A stretch of DNA of 46,345 nucleotides from Weissella kandleri. GTDB lineage: Bacteria > Bacillota > Bacilli > Lactobacillales > Lactobacillaceae. The notes under the pieces are model-generated. The model saw nothing but the letters and a program-made list of their open reading frames with translations. It made no database searches and was not told where the DNA came from. Each line of letters begins with the position of its first letter. Position 1 is the first letter of the stretch. Shown one piece after another: positions 22,188-30,457 of this stretch. The translations under genes and the position numbers were made by a program. Location of the stretch: positions 120,704-167,048 of the forward strand of contig NZ_JQBP01000001.1 in assembly GCF_001438705.1 (NCBI RefSeq), written 5' to 3'.

Positions 22188-22252
22188 GCAAAGATTATAG
22201 ACGATTAGAAGATCAGATAATTGGTCGATTGGATAAAGAGAAGAAGCGATAG
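22184..22252 (+). CDS. Tiny charged ORF (22 aa)
   Basis: ATG at 22184 overlaps the previous stop and has GGAAGG upstream. It encodes 22 residues, mostly charged (MSKDYRRLEDQIIGRLDKEK, then KR). Coupling suggests translation, but it may be a decayed gene or a spacer peptide. Nothing in it is recognised. Confidence 0.35.
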   Translation: MSKDYRRLEDQIIGRLDKEKKR

Positions 22253-22287
22253 CAAGAAGCTAAGAAGAAAGGTGGTGGTGATATGAC

Positions 22288-23157
22288 ATGACAGATAAAT
22301 GGGAACAGGCAGAGAATGATTATTTAGCTGGAATGAAGCAAAAAGACATAGCCGCTAAATATGATGTTTCATTAAGTGCTGTAAAATCTTGGAAATCTCG
22401 AAAATGGGGCAAAGAAAAGGTCGCAACCAAAAGCAAAAAGGTCGCAAAAAAAGTTGCAGCTAAGTCGCAAAAGGTTGCAACCAAAAATAACGTTAATGAT
22501 GTGATTGATGAGCTAGATGAATACGGACTTACGGATAAGCAGAACCTGTTTGTAGTGCGGTATTTGAAGTCATTTAATGCAACTCAGGCCTACATGGATG
22601 CATATAAAGTTGACTACAATACTGCTAATGCAAGCGGCCCAAGGATGTTAGTAAATGTTAGTATTCAAAAAGCTATCAAACGTATCAAAGCAGCTCGATT
22701 TAAGGACGTTGCAGTTGATGAAAATGATTTGATTGCACAATTGGCCAAGCAAGCATTTGCTGATATTGGTGATTATGTGATTATCGGAAGTCACGATGAA
22801 TATAAAACCGATGAAAACGGCAACGTTTTGGATGTTGATGGCAATCCAGTGATTCATCACAAATCTTACGTTCAGTTAGTTCCGGGTGATCAAGTTGATA
22901 CGTCGTTAATTAAAAAAGTGACCGTCGGAAAAGACGGCCCGATTGTTGAACTGTTTGATAAGACTAGGGCGCAGGAAAAGCTTTTGGATCTATTGCTTGG
23001 TGTTGATGATGCTAAGGTCCGAAAGACAATAACTGATGCAAATATAGCAGAGGCTAAGTTGGAACAAATAACAGCAAAACAAGACGATATTGAAACCGGA
23101 TTGACCAACGTGATGGATTTGTTGATGAAGGGAGAAGACAATGATAGAGACGCTTAA
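22288..23157 (+). CDS. terS: Terminase small subunit
   Basis: This 289-residue protein is a terminase small subunit of the terminase_2/PBSX type. An N-terminal HTH (about 1-40: YLAGMKQKDIAAKYDVSLSA, VKSWKSRKW) is followed by a Lys/Ala-rich linker with repeated KVA units (about 43-66). The terminase_2 domain covers about 75-240 (LTDKQNLFVVRYLKSFNATQ, AYMDAYKV). It recognises phage DNA and regulates the large subunit. The GGTGGTG ribosome binding site is followed by ATGACATG. The second ATG (22288) is used since the first meets a stop at once. It overlaps terL by 17 bp. Confidence 0.94.
   Translation: MTDKWEQAENDYLAGMKQKDIAAKYDVSLSAVKSWKSRKWGKEKVATKSKKVAKKVAAKSQKVATKNNVNDVIDELDEYGLTDKQNLFVVRYLKSFNATQAYMDAYKVDYNTANASGPRMLVNVSIQKAIKRIKAARFKDVAVDENDLIAQLAKQAFADIGDYVIIGSHDEYKTDENGNVLDVDGNPVIHHKSYVQLVPGDQVDTSLIKKVTVGKDGPIVELFDKTRAQEKLLDLLLGVDDAKVRKTITDANIAEAKLEQITAKQDDIETGLTNVMDLLMKGEDNDRDA
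22416..22487 (+). repeat. GTCGCAA/GTTGCAA repeats inside terS, candidate pac site
   Basis: Within 72 bp the unit AAGGTCGCAA or close variants (GTTGCAGC, AAGTCGCAA, AAGGTTGCAA) occurs five times. This is the DNA encoding the KVA-rich linker of the small terminase. Many headful-packaging phages have pac in or near terS. Repeats of this kind are what the small subunit would bind. No packaging ends were mapped, so this is a candidate only. Confidence 0.4.
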
Positions 23158-24373
23158 AAATGCATATACATTAAAGCAACGCGAAGCTTTACATGTAGCA
23201 TTTGATGGGGATTTTCGGATGTTAATACTTCACGGAGCTGTGCGCACAGGTAAAACTGTTGTCAATAATGATGCCTTTGTAGCTGATGTCTTGAGAATTA
23301 GCCGTTTACCTCAACAGGAACGTGGTAGGCGTCCTCAATATATATTAGCTGGTTATTCAAGTTCCACACTTCAAAACAACGTCTTGAATGAATTGACTAA
23401 TAAATATGGGTGGGAGGCTAAATTTGACCGTCACGGTAATTTCATGCTGTTTGGGGTACAAATTGTCGTTACTTATACTAATTCAGAGCGTGGGGTTGGT
23501 TCTATCCGTGGTATGACAGCTTATGGGGCCTACATCAATGAGGCTTCATTAGCTAATCGTGCTGTATTTGATGAAATTTTAAGCCGTGTGTCTAAACCAA
23601 ACGCACATATTTTTGTTGATACTAATCCAGATACTCCAACACATTGGTTAAAGACAGATTACATTGATAATAAAGATCCAGATGCCCGGATAAAGAGTAT
23701 CCAATTTGTTTTAGATGATAATACTTTTTTGTCAGATGACTATGTTAAATCGCTAAAAGCTGAAACTCCTAGCGGGATGTTTTATGATCGCAAAATTCTC
23801 GGACGTTGGGTTAATAGCGAAGGAGCTGTTTATCGCGATTTTGATGAATCTAAAAACTTCGTAAAAATTGATGACATTCCACCAATAGTGAATTATTTTG
23901 CTGGCGTTGACTGGGGATATGAGCACAAAGGTGTAATACAAGTCTGGGGTGAGGATAATAACGGAGCTGTATATTTGTTAGATGAACAAGCTAAGCAGCA
24001 CCGAGAAATTGATTATTGGGTAGACATTGCAAAGGGCTATGAAAGTAAATATGGCAAGCTTGTATTTTGGTCTGATTCAGCTCGTCCTGAGCACGTTGAT
24101 AGGTTTATTGAAGAAGGCTTAGATGCTCGTAATGCCGATAAACGCATTCTGAAAGGTGTTGAAGATGTGGCTCAGCGCATTAAGCTAGATAAGCTATTCG
24201 TAGTTAAGGATAATGCTCAAGAATTTGCCAAAGAAGTATTTGATTATGTATGGGACGAGCGTAGTGGAAAGCCTATTAAAGAGAATGATCACTCAATGGA
24301 TGCTGCTAGGTATGCTATTCATAATCAATTCGCCGAAAATAACAAAGTTCAGATTTTGGAAGGTATTTTTTGA
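23141..24373 (+). CDS. terL: Terminase large subunit
   Basis: This 410-residue protein has the ATPase N-terminus with the P-loop GAVRTGKT at 32-39, and a Walker B-like AYGAYINEASLAN near 130. The C-terminal RNase H-fold nuclease shows acidic residues in AGVDWGYEHKG, VFWSDSARPEHV and NDHSMDAARYAI. This is the PBSX/SPP1 XtmB-type large terminase that cuts and translocates DNA into the prohead. It overlaps terS at its start and the portal at its stop (TGATG). Confidence 0.96.
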   Translation: MIETLKNAYTLKQREALHVAFDGDFRMLILHGAVRTGKTVVNNDAFVADVLRISRLPQQERGRRPQYILAGYSSSTLQNNVLNELTNKYGWEAKFDRHGNFMLFGVQIVVTYTNSERGVGSIRGMTAYGAYINEASLANRAVFDEILSRVSKPNAHIFVDTNPDTPTHWLKTDYIDNKDPDARIKSIQFVLDDNTFLSDDYVKSLKAETPSGMFYDRKILGRWVNSEGAVYRDFDESKNFVKIDDIPPIVNYFAGVDWGYEHKGVIQVWGEDNNGAVYLLDEQAKQHREIDYWVDIAKGYESKYGKLVFWSDSARPEHVDRFIEEGLDARNADKRILKGVEDVAQRIKLDKLFVVKDNAQEFAKEVFDYVWDERSGKPIKENDHSMDAARYAIHNQFAENNKVQILEGIF

Positions 24374-25788
24374 TGGTATTAAAATTTAGAGATGATAAGT
24401 TGTTGGCCGACGAAAACGATGTATTCTATTTTGATCAACAAAGCGATGAAATTATAGACGAGAAAGAGCTAGGAGAATTAATTAGCGTACATTCACGTAA
24501 TGTTGTAAGACGCTTCAATAAATTGATGCGTTATTACTTAGGTAAGCACTCAATTTTAAATAAGCAAAGCAAGTCGAAAGGTAAGCCGGATAATCGAATT
24601 ATTATTAATTTTGCGAAAGAAATTGTTGATAATGAAGTGGGATATTTTGCTGGAACACCAGTTAAATTTGATTATGATGAAAATGGTGTCAGCAATAATG
24701 AAATTGATAAGCGAATCGCCGACTTTGTAAATATTAATATGTTGTCTGACACAGTAGCCGAGTTAGCCAAGCAGGTCGATATTTTCGGACGAGCTAACGT
24801 GTTGTTATACCAAGATGAGGATGCTAGCACTTTAGTTAAGCCTATTGATCCTAGGCAGTCATTCATCGTTTACGATACCAGCATTAATAAAAATAAATTA
24901 TTTGGAATCTATTACAATCAAATTAAGCGAAACGGGACAGTGCGTGGAGTTCTTTATACTAAAACGCAATGTTTTGAGTTTACAGGTAATACGTCCGGGG
25001 AAATTATTATGGGAGATGCAATTGATAATGTATTTCAAGACGTCCCATTGGTGGAATTTTATGCATCTGTTGAACGGCAAGGGTTATTTGAACAAGTAAT
25101 ATCACTGATTGATTCAGTTGAGCAAGCATTTAGCAATAAAAATAATGATATTGACTACTTTGCTAATACAATTATGAAGATCGTGAATGCTGCTATTAAG
25201 CAAGAAGACGTTGAGGCAATGATTGATAAACGTCTATTAAATGTTAAAAGTGTTTCTGGTGAAGGCGGTGGAGTTGATATCGATTTCTTAAATAAGCCCG
25301 ATGCCGATAATATTCAGGAGCATTTCTTAGAACGCGCAATCGATTTTATTTATTCAAAATCAAACAGTGCTAATTTTAATGATGAGGTGTTTGGTAATGC
25401 GTCAGGAACGGCACTTGAGTTTAAGCTTCAGTCAATGTCTAATGCTGCAGGTATGAAGGAACGTAAATTTAAGACAGCACTGAAACAGGTTTTCAAGCTT
25501 GCATTTCAAGTAGGGGCCACGCTTCCATACGCTCCAGGAGCTGAAAAGAATATCAGTATGACATTTAAGCGAACGATTCCGCATAATGTTCAAGATGAAG
25601 CTAATACAGCTAAAACGCTGTTAGATGTCACTGATGAGCACACGGCCCTTTCTGCATTATCGATTGTTGATGACCCAGATGCTGTAATTGAAGCAAAGAA
25701 GAATGACCAAAGTGGTAAAGCGGAAAATATGTTGGATATGATAAAACAGACGGAGAGCAGCGACAACAATACTTCTGACAAGGAGTAG
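24373..25788 (+). CDS. Portal protein, SPP1 gp6-like
   Basis: The ATG at 24373 overlaps the terL stop and has GGAAGG 9 nt upstream (471 residues). It matches SPP1-type portals: LISVHSRNVVRRFNKLMRYY near the N-terminus, NRIIINFAKEIVDNEVGYFA, the stem and crown segment NASGTALEFKLQSMSNAAGM, and an acidic disordered tail. It forms the dodecameric ring for DNA entry and head-tail joining. It is in the standard place after terL. Confidence 0.95.
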   Translation: MVLKFRDDKLLADENDVFYFDQQSDEIIDEKELGELISVHSRNVVRRFNKLMRYYLGKHSILNKQSKSKGKPDNRIIINFAKEIVDNEVGYFAGTPVKFDYDENGVSNNEIDKRIADFVNINMLSDTVAELAKQVDIFGRANVLLYQDEDASTLVKPIDPRQSFIVYDTSINKNKLFGIYYNQIKRNGTVRGVLYTKTQCFEFTGNTSGEIIMGDAIDNVFQDVPLVEFYASVERQGLFEQVISLIDSVEQAFSNKNNDIDYFANTIMKIVNAAIKQEDVEAMIDKRLLNVKSVSGEGGGVDIDFLNKPDADNIQEHFLERAIDFIYSKSNSANFNDEVFGNASGTALEFKLQSMSNAAGMKERKFKTALKQVFKLAFQVGATLPYAPGAEKNISMTFKRTIPHNVQDEANTAKTLLDVTDEHTALSALSIVDDPDAVIEAKKNDQSGKAENMLDMIKQTESSDNNTSDKE

Positions 25789-25793
25789 TTAGT

Positions 25794-26396
25794 ATGACGT
25801 TATTAGAAGAAAAGATTCATTTATTAAATACACAAAAACACGATGTTGAGCTTGATAAACAGGTATCAGATATCATTGAACAATATGAACCTTCAATTAG
25901 CGCTGAACTAAGCGCTTTTTTTGTTGGCCACAGTATTGACGGTTATATGAATACAAACATTTTAAAAACAGCTCCTAAAACGAGTGATATATCTAAGTTG
26001 AAGCAGTGGGTTAAGCCTATTCACAAAATTAATGAAAAGCAGGTAAATAAACGTAAATTAGCGTATGTAAGCTTAGGTTTGGCAGATATGGAAATGTATA
26101 TTCAATCAATGGTGGGATTGTTGTTGCTACCTACGGGGATGTACCTATATCAAATGTTTACTGAAGAGCTATCCAAGCAGTTTACTGATGAGTGTCAGCG
26201 ACAGGGTGGGCAACAGCGAGGATTAAAGTCTGATGTTGCAAAACGTCTTTCCAAAATTAGCTTTAATGATTTAAAGCCAGAGCAGGCTTTTTGGAAGAGC
26301 TTTGACTTAACTGTGGCTAATTTATCATTGGAGCTAAATGAAGCGGTTAAACAAGGCGTTAGTAGCCAAGAATGGCAAAAGATTGTAGGTGGCTAG
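25794..26396 (+). CDS. Minor head protein, N-terminal half of a MuF-like pair
   Basis: This 200-residue, mostly helical protein begins 5 bp after the portal and ends exactly where the MuF-Ntox50 gene starts. In SPP1-like phages one gp7-type protein occupies this spot. Here the N-terminal helical portion seems to be a separate gene. No catalytic motif is visible (IYKQLL-like helices such as KIHLLNTQKHDVELDKQVSD, LSLELNEAVKQGVSSQEWQK). Assignment to head morphogenesis is by position. Confidence 0.72.
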   Translation: MTLLEEKIHLLNTQKHDVELDKQVSDIIEQYEPSISAELSAFFVGHSIDGYMNTNILKTAPKTSDISKLKQWVKPIHKINEKQVNKRKLAYVSLGLADMEMYIQSMVGLLLLPTGMYLYQMFTEELSKQFTDECQRQGGQQRGLKSDVAKRLSKISFNDLKPEQAFWKSFDLTVANLSLELNEAVKQGVSSQEWQKIVGG

Positions 26397-27269
26397 ATGG
26401 ACTACGAAGATTATTCAGATAGTGACTTTGAAGCTGAATTAAGCGCCTATGTTAAAGACCATAAAAATCAGCAGGAAAAAGATGACGCCGAAAAGCACAA
26501 ACGGTTAGGTGAAATGGTTGGTGGTTTTATGGGCTTGTGGTGGTATTTGCGCTCATTTCGTAGCTCCGCCATTCGTAACATTAAAACCTATTCGGCAGTC
26601 GCTGATAGAGAAGCTAAGCTTGATGCATGGGAACGGCTAGATAACCCCAAGGTAACGTTAATCAATGAATTTGGTGCTTGCGAGAAATGTATTCCATATC
26701 TTGGCCAAGAATATACTTTGGAAGAAGCTAGAGCGATTATTCCTATTCACTATAATTGTCGCTGCACATTCGTATTAGTTGAAGAACCAGCATTGGTATC
26801 TGGTCTGATTGCTGGCGCTTTTAGAGAACAAGAAGATGATACTAATCGTGATAAGGAAGATGATGACAATGCAACTGCAGAATTAAATGCAGAAATAGAG
26901 GCATGGCTTGATAAGTATGACATAATATCTGATATTCCACAGAAGGTTATTGAAGCTCAAAATAAGCATATTCCAGAGTCAAGTGACTTTATTCCTGGGC
27001 GAAGTTATCTGTTGCCCGATATGTACAAAAAAGTTCCAGGAACTAAGAATAAGTTTGATTACACGTCGATTGAAACGTTGTATAATAAGTACAAATGGAA
27101 TGCTGACTGGGCAGAATTTGGAAACGGTAATGTTAGGGCTATTGTTACAACAAACCGTTATATTGGGTATGTTGTTTTTAAGGATGGTTCTAAGATGTTA
27201 ACGAATAAATTTACAGTTCATTATAGTCGTAAAAAAGGCGGATATCATATAGTTCCGACACTAAAATAA
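26397..27269 (+). CDS. MuF-type minor head protein fused to an Ntox50 toxin domain
   Basis: This 290-residue protein starts directly at the previous stop. Residues about 55-130 are the head morphogenesis (MuF/SPP1 gp7) domain, with its Cys/His cluster C95, C98, H118, C121 and C123 (EFGACEKC, IPIHYNCRC). An acidic linker (about 145-175) leads to a C-terminal polymorphic toxin type 50 domain (about 185-290: EAQNKHIP, GRSYLLPD, TTNRYIGYVVFKDG, FTVHYSRKKGGYHIVP). Ntox50 is a predicted BECR-fold RNase. MuF-toxin fusions occur in temperate phages of Firmicutes. The toxin may travel in the virion. Confidence 0.87.
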   Translation: MDYEDYSDSDFEAELSAYVKDHKNQQEKDDAEKHKRLGEMVGGFMGLWWYLRSFRSSAIRNIKTYSAVADREAKLDAWERLDNPKVTLINEFGACEKCIPYLGQEYTLEEARAIIPIHYNCRCTFVLVEEPALVSGLIAGAFREQEDDTNRDKEDDDNATAELNAEIEAWLDKYDIISDIPQKVIEAQNKHIPESSDFIPGRSYLLPDMYKKVPGTKNKFDYTSIETLYNKYKWNADWAEFGNGNVRAIVTTNRYIGYVVFKDGSKMLTNKFTVHYSRKKGGYHIVPTLK

Positions 27270-27286
27270 ATTGGGAGGTTACATTG

Positions 27287-27505
27287 ATGATTAATTGGGA
27301 GCAATTGACGTTAAATCACAATAAAATATCATTTGAGTATAATGGGAAGACCATTACCGGTGTAGTTAATTATTATTTTGATGAAGCTGATGAATATGAT
27401 GAAGATCCAGATGAGCGAATTGAGTCTTCTTTTACTTTAAAAGGTTCAAAAGTTGCAAAAGCTTATAACATTCGTGAAGTATCCAACGTAAAAATTTTAG
27501 ATTAA
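27287..27505 (+). CDS. Small acidic protein, candidate immunity partner of Ntox50
   Basis: ATG at 27287 follows GGGAGG by 8 nt and gives 72 residues. It is acidic (FDEADEYDEDPDERIESSFT) and beta-rich at both ends. It lies 17 bp after the toxin-fusion gene and directly before a terminator. Acidic small proteins immediately downstream of polymorphic toxins are usually their immunity proteins. I do not recognise an immunity family, so the role is inferred. Confidence 0.62.
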   Translation: MINWEQLTLNHNKISFEYNGKTITGVVNYYFDEADEYDEDPDERIESSFTLKGSKVAKAYNIREVSNVKILD

Positions 27506-27507
27506 TA

Positions 27508-27539
27508 AGCGTTTAGTACATTGTTACTAAGCGCTTTTA
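27508..27539 (+). terminator. Terminator inside the head gene cluster
   Basis: GCGTTTAGTA and TACTAAGCGC form a 10-bp stem (one G-T pair) with a 6-nt loop and a following TTTTATT. It separates the toxin/immunity pair from the scaffold gene. A second weak dyad, TGCTC/GAGCA, lies in the following 60 bp. Confidence 0.75.
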
Positions 27540-27617
27540 TTATGCCCAAAACGTGCTCATGGCTTAAAAAGGTGCAAGGAAATTCATTGCTGACGAGCAT
27601 TAAACGGAGGAAAGTAT

Positions 27618-28232
27618 ATGGCTGAAGAATCAGGTAGTGCAATAAATGAACAAACAGTTGAGAGCGAAGTCACCTTTACGGAGGACCAGCAAAGCAAGGT
27701 TGATGAGTTAATCGGGAAACGCTTAGAGCGAGAGACGGCTAAGAATCAAGATGCAATTAACCAAGCGGTAGCTAAGGCTAAGGAGCAGTGGCAGGCAGAA
27801 GCAGAAGAGAATGCGAAGTTATCTAAGATGACCGATGCTCAAAAGCAAGAACACGATCAACAAAAGCAAAACGAAGCTTTAGAAGAAGCTAATGCCGAAA
27901 AAGAAACATTGAAGCAAGAACTTAATCACTTAAATATGGTGAATGCGGCTTCAAGTTTATTGGCAGATAAGGGTGTCGTGGCTGATGAAGCTACTTTGAA
28001 GTTTGTTGTGCGTGAAGATGCTGATGCTACTCAAGAAGCTGTGGAAGAGTTTGTAAAGTTAGTTGAAGACAAGGCTGAGGCTAAACGTCAAGAAACGCTT
28101 AAGGGTTCAACGCCGAAAATTGGTACAGGTAATGGAGGTCAAAGCAAATCATTTGGAGCATTAGCTGCTGAACGGGTAAATCAGCAAAATAATGCTGATG
28201 TGGCCGATGATTTCTTTGGCATCAAAAAATAG
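27618..28232 (+). CDS. Capsid scaffolding protein, DUF4355-like
   Basis: This 204-residue acidic protein has a long coiled coil (about 20-115: VDELIGKRLERETAKNQDAI, AEENAKLSKMTDAQKQEHDQ, LEEANAEKETLKQELNHLN). A small helical domain and a basic end (ERVNQQNNADVADDFFGIKK) follow. This is the usual form of Gram-positive phage scaffold proteins, which lie two genes before the capsid. GGAGG precedes the ATG. Confidence 0.9.
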   Translation: MAEESGSAINEQTVESEVTFTEDQQSKVDELIGKRLERETAKNQDAINQAVAKAKEQWQAEAEENAKLSKMTDAQKQEHDQQKQNEALEEANAEKETLKQELNHLNMVNAASSLLADKGVVADEATLKFVVREDADATQEAVEEFVKLVEDKAEAKRQETLKGSTPKIGTGNGGQSKSFGALAAERVNQQNNADVADDFFGIKK

Positions 28233-28243
28233 GAGGATAAGAG

Positions 28244-28594
28244 ATGAAGTTTAAGACAAAAACAGTTGACCAAATTAATTGGTTAGCTTCTTCGCATATG
28301 CAAGCGTTCACTGAACAAGCGGTCAATGATATGCAAAGTGGTGAAGCGTTTAAGAAGAACGGTGCAGTTGTAGGTTTGGTTGTTAATGATGTTAAAGCGA
28401 CTGCAGAAGATCCAATGCCAATTTCAGTTATGTATGAAGGTTGGGTTATCGCTGGTAATTTACCAGTCGAACTATCAGACGCCGATAAGGTGGCGTTAAA
28501 GGCTTCTGGAATTAAGTTCCGGGGTGAAGAAGGAACTAAGACTGAAGACAAGCCATCAGAACCCATCAAGAAATCAAAAGAAGGAGTTAAATAA
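28244..28594 (+). CDS. Small head protein (possible decoration protein)
   Basis: This 116-residue protein lies between scaffold and capsid and overlaps the capsid start by one base. It starts after AGGAGG. The middle is beta-rich (NGAVVGLVVNDVKATAEDPM, SVMYEGWVIAGNLP), the end is a charged tail (EDKPSEPIKKSKEG). Position and fold suggest a head accessory or decoration protein like lambda gpD. The family is not certain. Confidence 0.72.
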   Translation: MKFKTKTVDQINWLASSHMQAFTEQAVNDMQSGEAFKKNGAVVGLVVNDVKATAEDPMPISVMYEGWVIAGNLPVELSDADKVALKASGIKFRGEEGTKTEDKPSEPIKKSKEGVK

Positions 28595-29607
28595 TGAGTG
28601 ATATTTTTGAATTATTTCCACATCAAGACATTTTAGATTATACAAAAGCAATTCAACCTACCAATTTGTTAGGTGCTTCATTGTTTCCAAGTCGTAAGGC
28701 ACAGTCAAATGATATTAAGATTTTGACATCAGGAACAACAACTCCAACGATTGCTCATGTCCATGCTTTTGATACAGAAGCTGAAATTGGTTCACGTACA
28801 GCAAAGGTCACTGAGCAAGAACCATTCTTTGTCAAGCGTAAGATGGTTTTAAAAGAAGATGACTTGGTTAAGCTGCGGACGCCACGAACGCCAGAAGAAC
28901 AATCATATATCCAAAATGAGGTTTATAACGACACTGGTAATTTGATTCGGTCTATTGAAGCAATGGCTGAAAATATGCGTATGCAAGCGTTGATGAAGGG
29001 TAAAATCAATGTAAAGGGTGCTGACGGTAATGCTTATAAGGTCGATTATCAAATCAATAAAGCACATCAAGGAACGGCTGATTTTTCTGATGAGAGCATT
29101 GATCCAATCGAGACAATTATGAGTTGGGCTCAATTGGTAGATGTAGCTCCAACTCGTGCTGTATTGTCAGCTAAGGCTTTGGCTGCATTGCGTAAGAACC
29201 CCAATGTAATTGCCAATATTTTCGGGTCTAACAATGGTCGGACAGTTATGCAGTCAGACTTAGATGCGTTTATGACATCAAATGGGTTGCCAGTTTTGCG
29301 CGCATACAACGGAAAGTATAACGAAGTAGGATCTAATGGGAAGTTAGAATCTCATAGTTATGTTGATGATAATGGATTCGCTATGTTCGCTGATGGAATT
29401 GTTGGAGAAACTGTCTATGGATTGACTCCGGAAGAATCACGAGCCGTAGCTGCTGGTGATGTAACTTCTTCTGAAGTTGGTAATGTTTATACAGATATGT
29501 ATGAAGAGTTGCATGACCCAATTCGGACAGTTGTTAAGGCTTCTGCGATGGTAGTTCCAACTTTGGCACAAGCTGATAATATTTTCCAAGCAACTGTTTT
29601 GAAGTAA
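28594..29607 (+). CDS. Major capsid protein, lambda gpE-like
   Basis: This 337-residue protein fits the phage major capsid protein E family (HK97 fold). The N-terminus LFPHQDILDYTKAIQP, the KEDDLVKLRTPRTPEEQSYI E-loop region, MRMQALMKGKI in the long helix, the Pro-rich AWAQ-type P domain (MSWAQLVDVAPTRAVLSAKA) and the C-terminal DPIRTVVKASAMVVPT all match this family as I know it. It is the shell protein, followed by connector genes. Confidence 0.93.
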   Translation: MSDIFELFPHQDILDYTKAIQPTNLLGASLFPSRKAQSNDIKILTSGTTTPTIAHVHAFDTEAEIGSRTAKVTEQEPFFVKRKMVLKEDDLVKLRTPRTPEEQSYIQNEVYNDTGNLIRSIEAMAENMRMQALMKGKINVKGADGNAYKVDYQINKAHQGTADFSDESIDPIETIMSWAQLVDVAPTRAVLSAKALAALRKNPNVIANIFGSNNGRTVMQSDLDAFMTSNGLPVLRAYNGKYNEVGSNGKLESHSYVDDNGFAMFADGIVGETVYGLTPEESRAVAAGDVTSSEVGNVYTDMYEELHDPIRTVVKASAMVVPTLAQADNIFQATVLK

Positions 29608-29618
29608 GGAGGCTTAAA

Positions 29619-30107
29619 ATGGCTCAATTGAGTGAAAAAAGCACGGTTAATGACATCAAGGACGTTCTTGATAAGCTGAAGATTGAGTATCCAAATTCAG
29701 CAAATAAGAGCGAATTATTGAAGCTGGTCCCAACAGAAGAAGGGACTGGCGAAGAAGGACCATCGGAAGGAGATAATAACACTCCCCAAGACAATATTGA
29801 TACTCATACTCCAGTAGTGGGTGTGAAGCCTGATATAACTGATCCAATCATTGATGTACCAGATGAGCCGACAGTTCCAGATGTACCAATGAAACCTGAG
29901 GGTGATAGTTGGTCTGATATTATTATGGGCGGTGGTCAAGACGGACCTAAGAACAACATTCCAGAAGAAAATTATTATACGGTTGTCGAAGGTGATACAT
30001 TAGTTTCAATTGCTAATAAGTTTGGGACATCAGTGGCTAAAATTAAAAAGCTAAACGCAATGACTTCAAATGTTGTTCGAATTGGTCGCAAGCTTAGATT
30101 GGTGTAG
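29619..30107 (+). CDS. Head-associated protein with HeH-like N-terminus and C-terminal LysM
   Basis: This 162-residue protein has three parts. The N-terminal helix-extension-helix segment (about 8-40: STVNDIKDVLDKLKIEYPNS) is typical of small proteins encoded after LAB phage capsids. A Pro/Asp-rich linker covers about 48-110. The C-terminal LysM domain (about 118-162: YTVVEGDTLVSIANKFGTSV, AKIKKLNAM, RIGRKLRLV) binds peptidoglycan. A cell-wall-binding domain on a head-region protein is unusual. Confidence 0.85.
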   Translation: MAQLSEKSTVNDIKDVLDKLKIEYPNSANKSELLKLVPTEEGTGEEGPSEGDNNTPQDNIDTHTPVVGVKPDITDPIIDVPDEPTVPDVPMKPEGDSWSDIIMGGGQDGPKNNIPEENYYTVVEGDTLVSIANKFGTSVAKIKKLNAMTSNVVRIGRKLRLV

Positions 30108-30109
30108 CC

Positions 30110-30448
30110 ATGGCTAGTGTATTAGAAGTAGTTAGGCGGATTAAGATTGTTGCGCCTCAATTCGACAGTTTGAACGATGAAACGTTAACTACATTGGCCA
30201 ATGACGCAATTCTAGTCGCGCAGGAAGATGGATTTAAAGGCCCGATGTTAGTGATTGCAGCTAGTTATTTAGCAGCCCATTATGCCAGTGTAGTTAATAG
30301 TAAAAATAGCAATGTAGTGAAGCAAAAACTGGCTGTTATGGAAGTTACTTATAAAAATGATTCGTTTAAAAGTGATTACTTAAACCAATATAATAATTTG
30401 TTAAATACGCTGACGGACCATGGTAAAAATAAGGTTACTTTTATTTAG
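30110..30448 (+). CDS. Head-tail connector, gp6/gp15-like adaptor
   Basis: This 112-residue helical protein (VLEVVRRIKIVAPQFDSLND, TLTTLANDAILVAQEDGF, GPMLVIAASYLAAHYASV) has the size and helix order of adaptor proteins that dock on the portal. It is the first gene after the capsid and LysM genes. The family match is by position and pattern. Confidence 0.83.
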   Translation: MASVLEVVRRIKIVAPQFDSLNDETLTTLANDAILVAQEDGFKGPMLVIAASYLAAHYASVVNSKNSNVVKQKLAVMEVTYKNDSFKSDYLNQYNNLLNTLTDHGKNKVTFI

Positions 30449-30457
30449 GTAAGCGAT

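Noticed and set aside
22416-22487. CRISPR-like repeat array
   Set aside because: The repeats are short, irregular and in frame with a Lys/Ala linker of the small terminase; there are no spacers. No CRISPR array is seen anywhere in the window.
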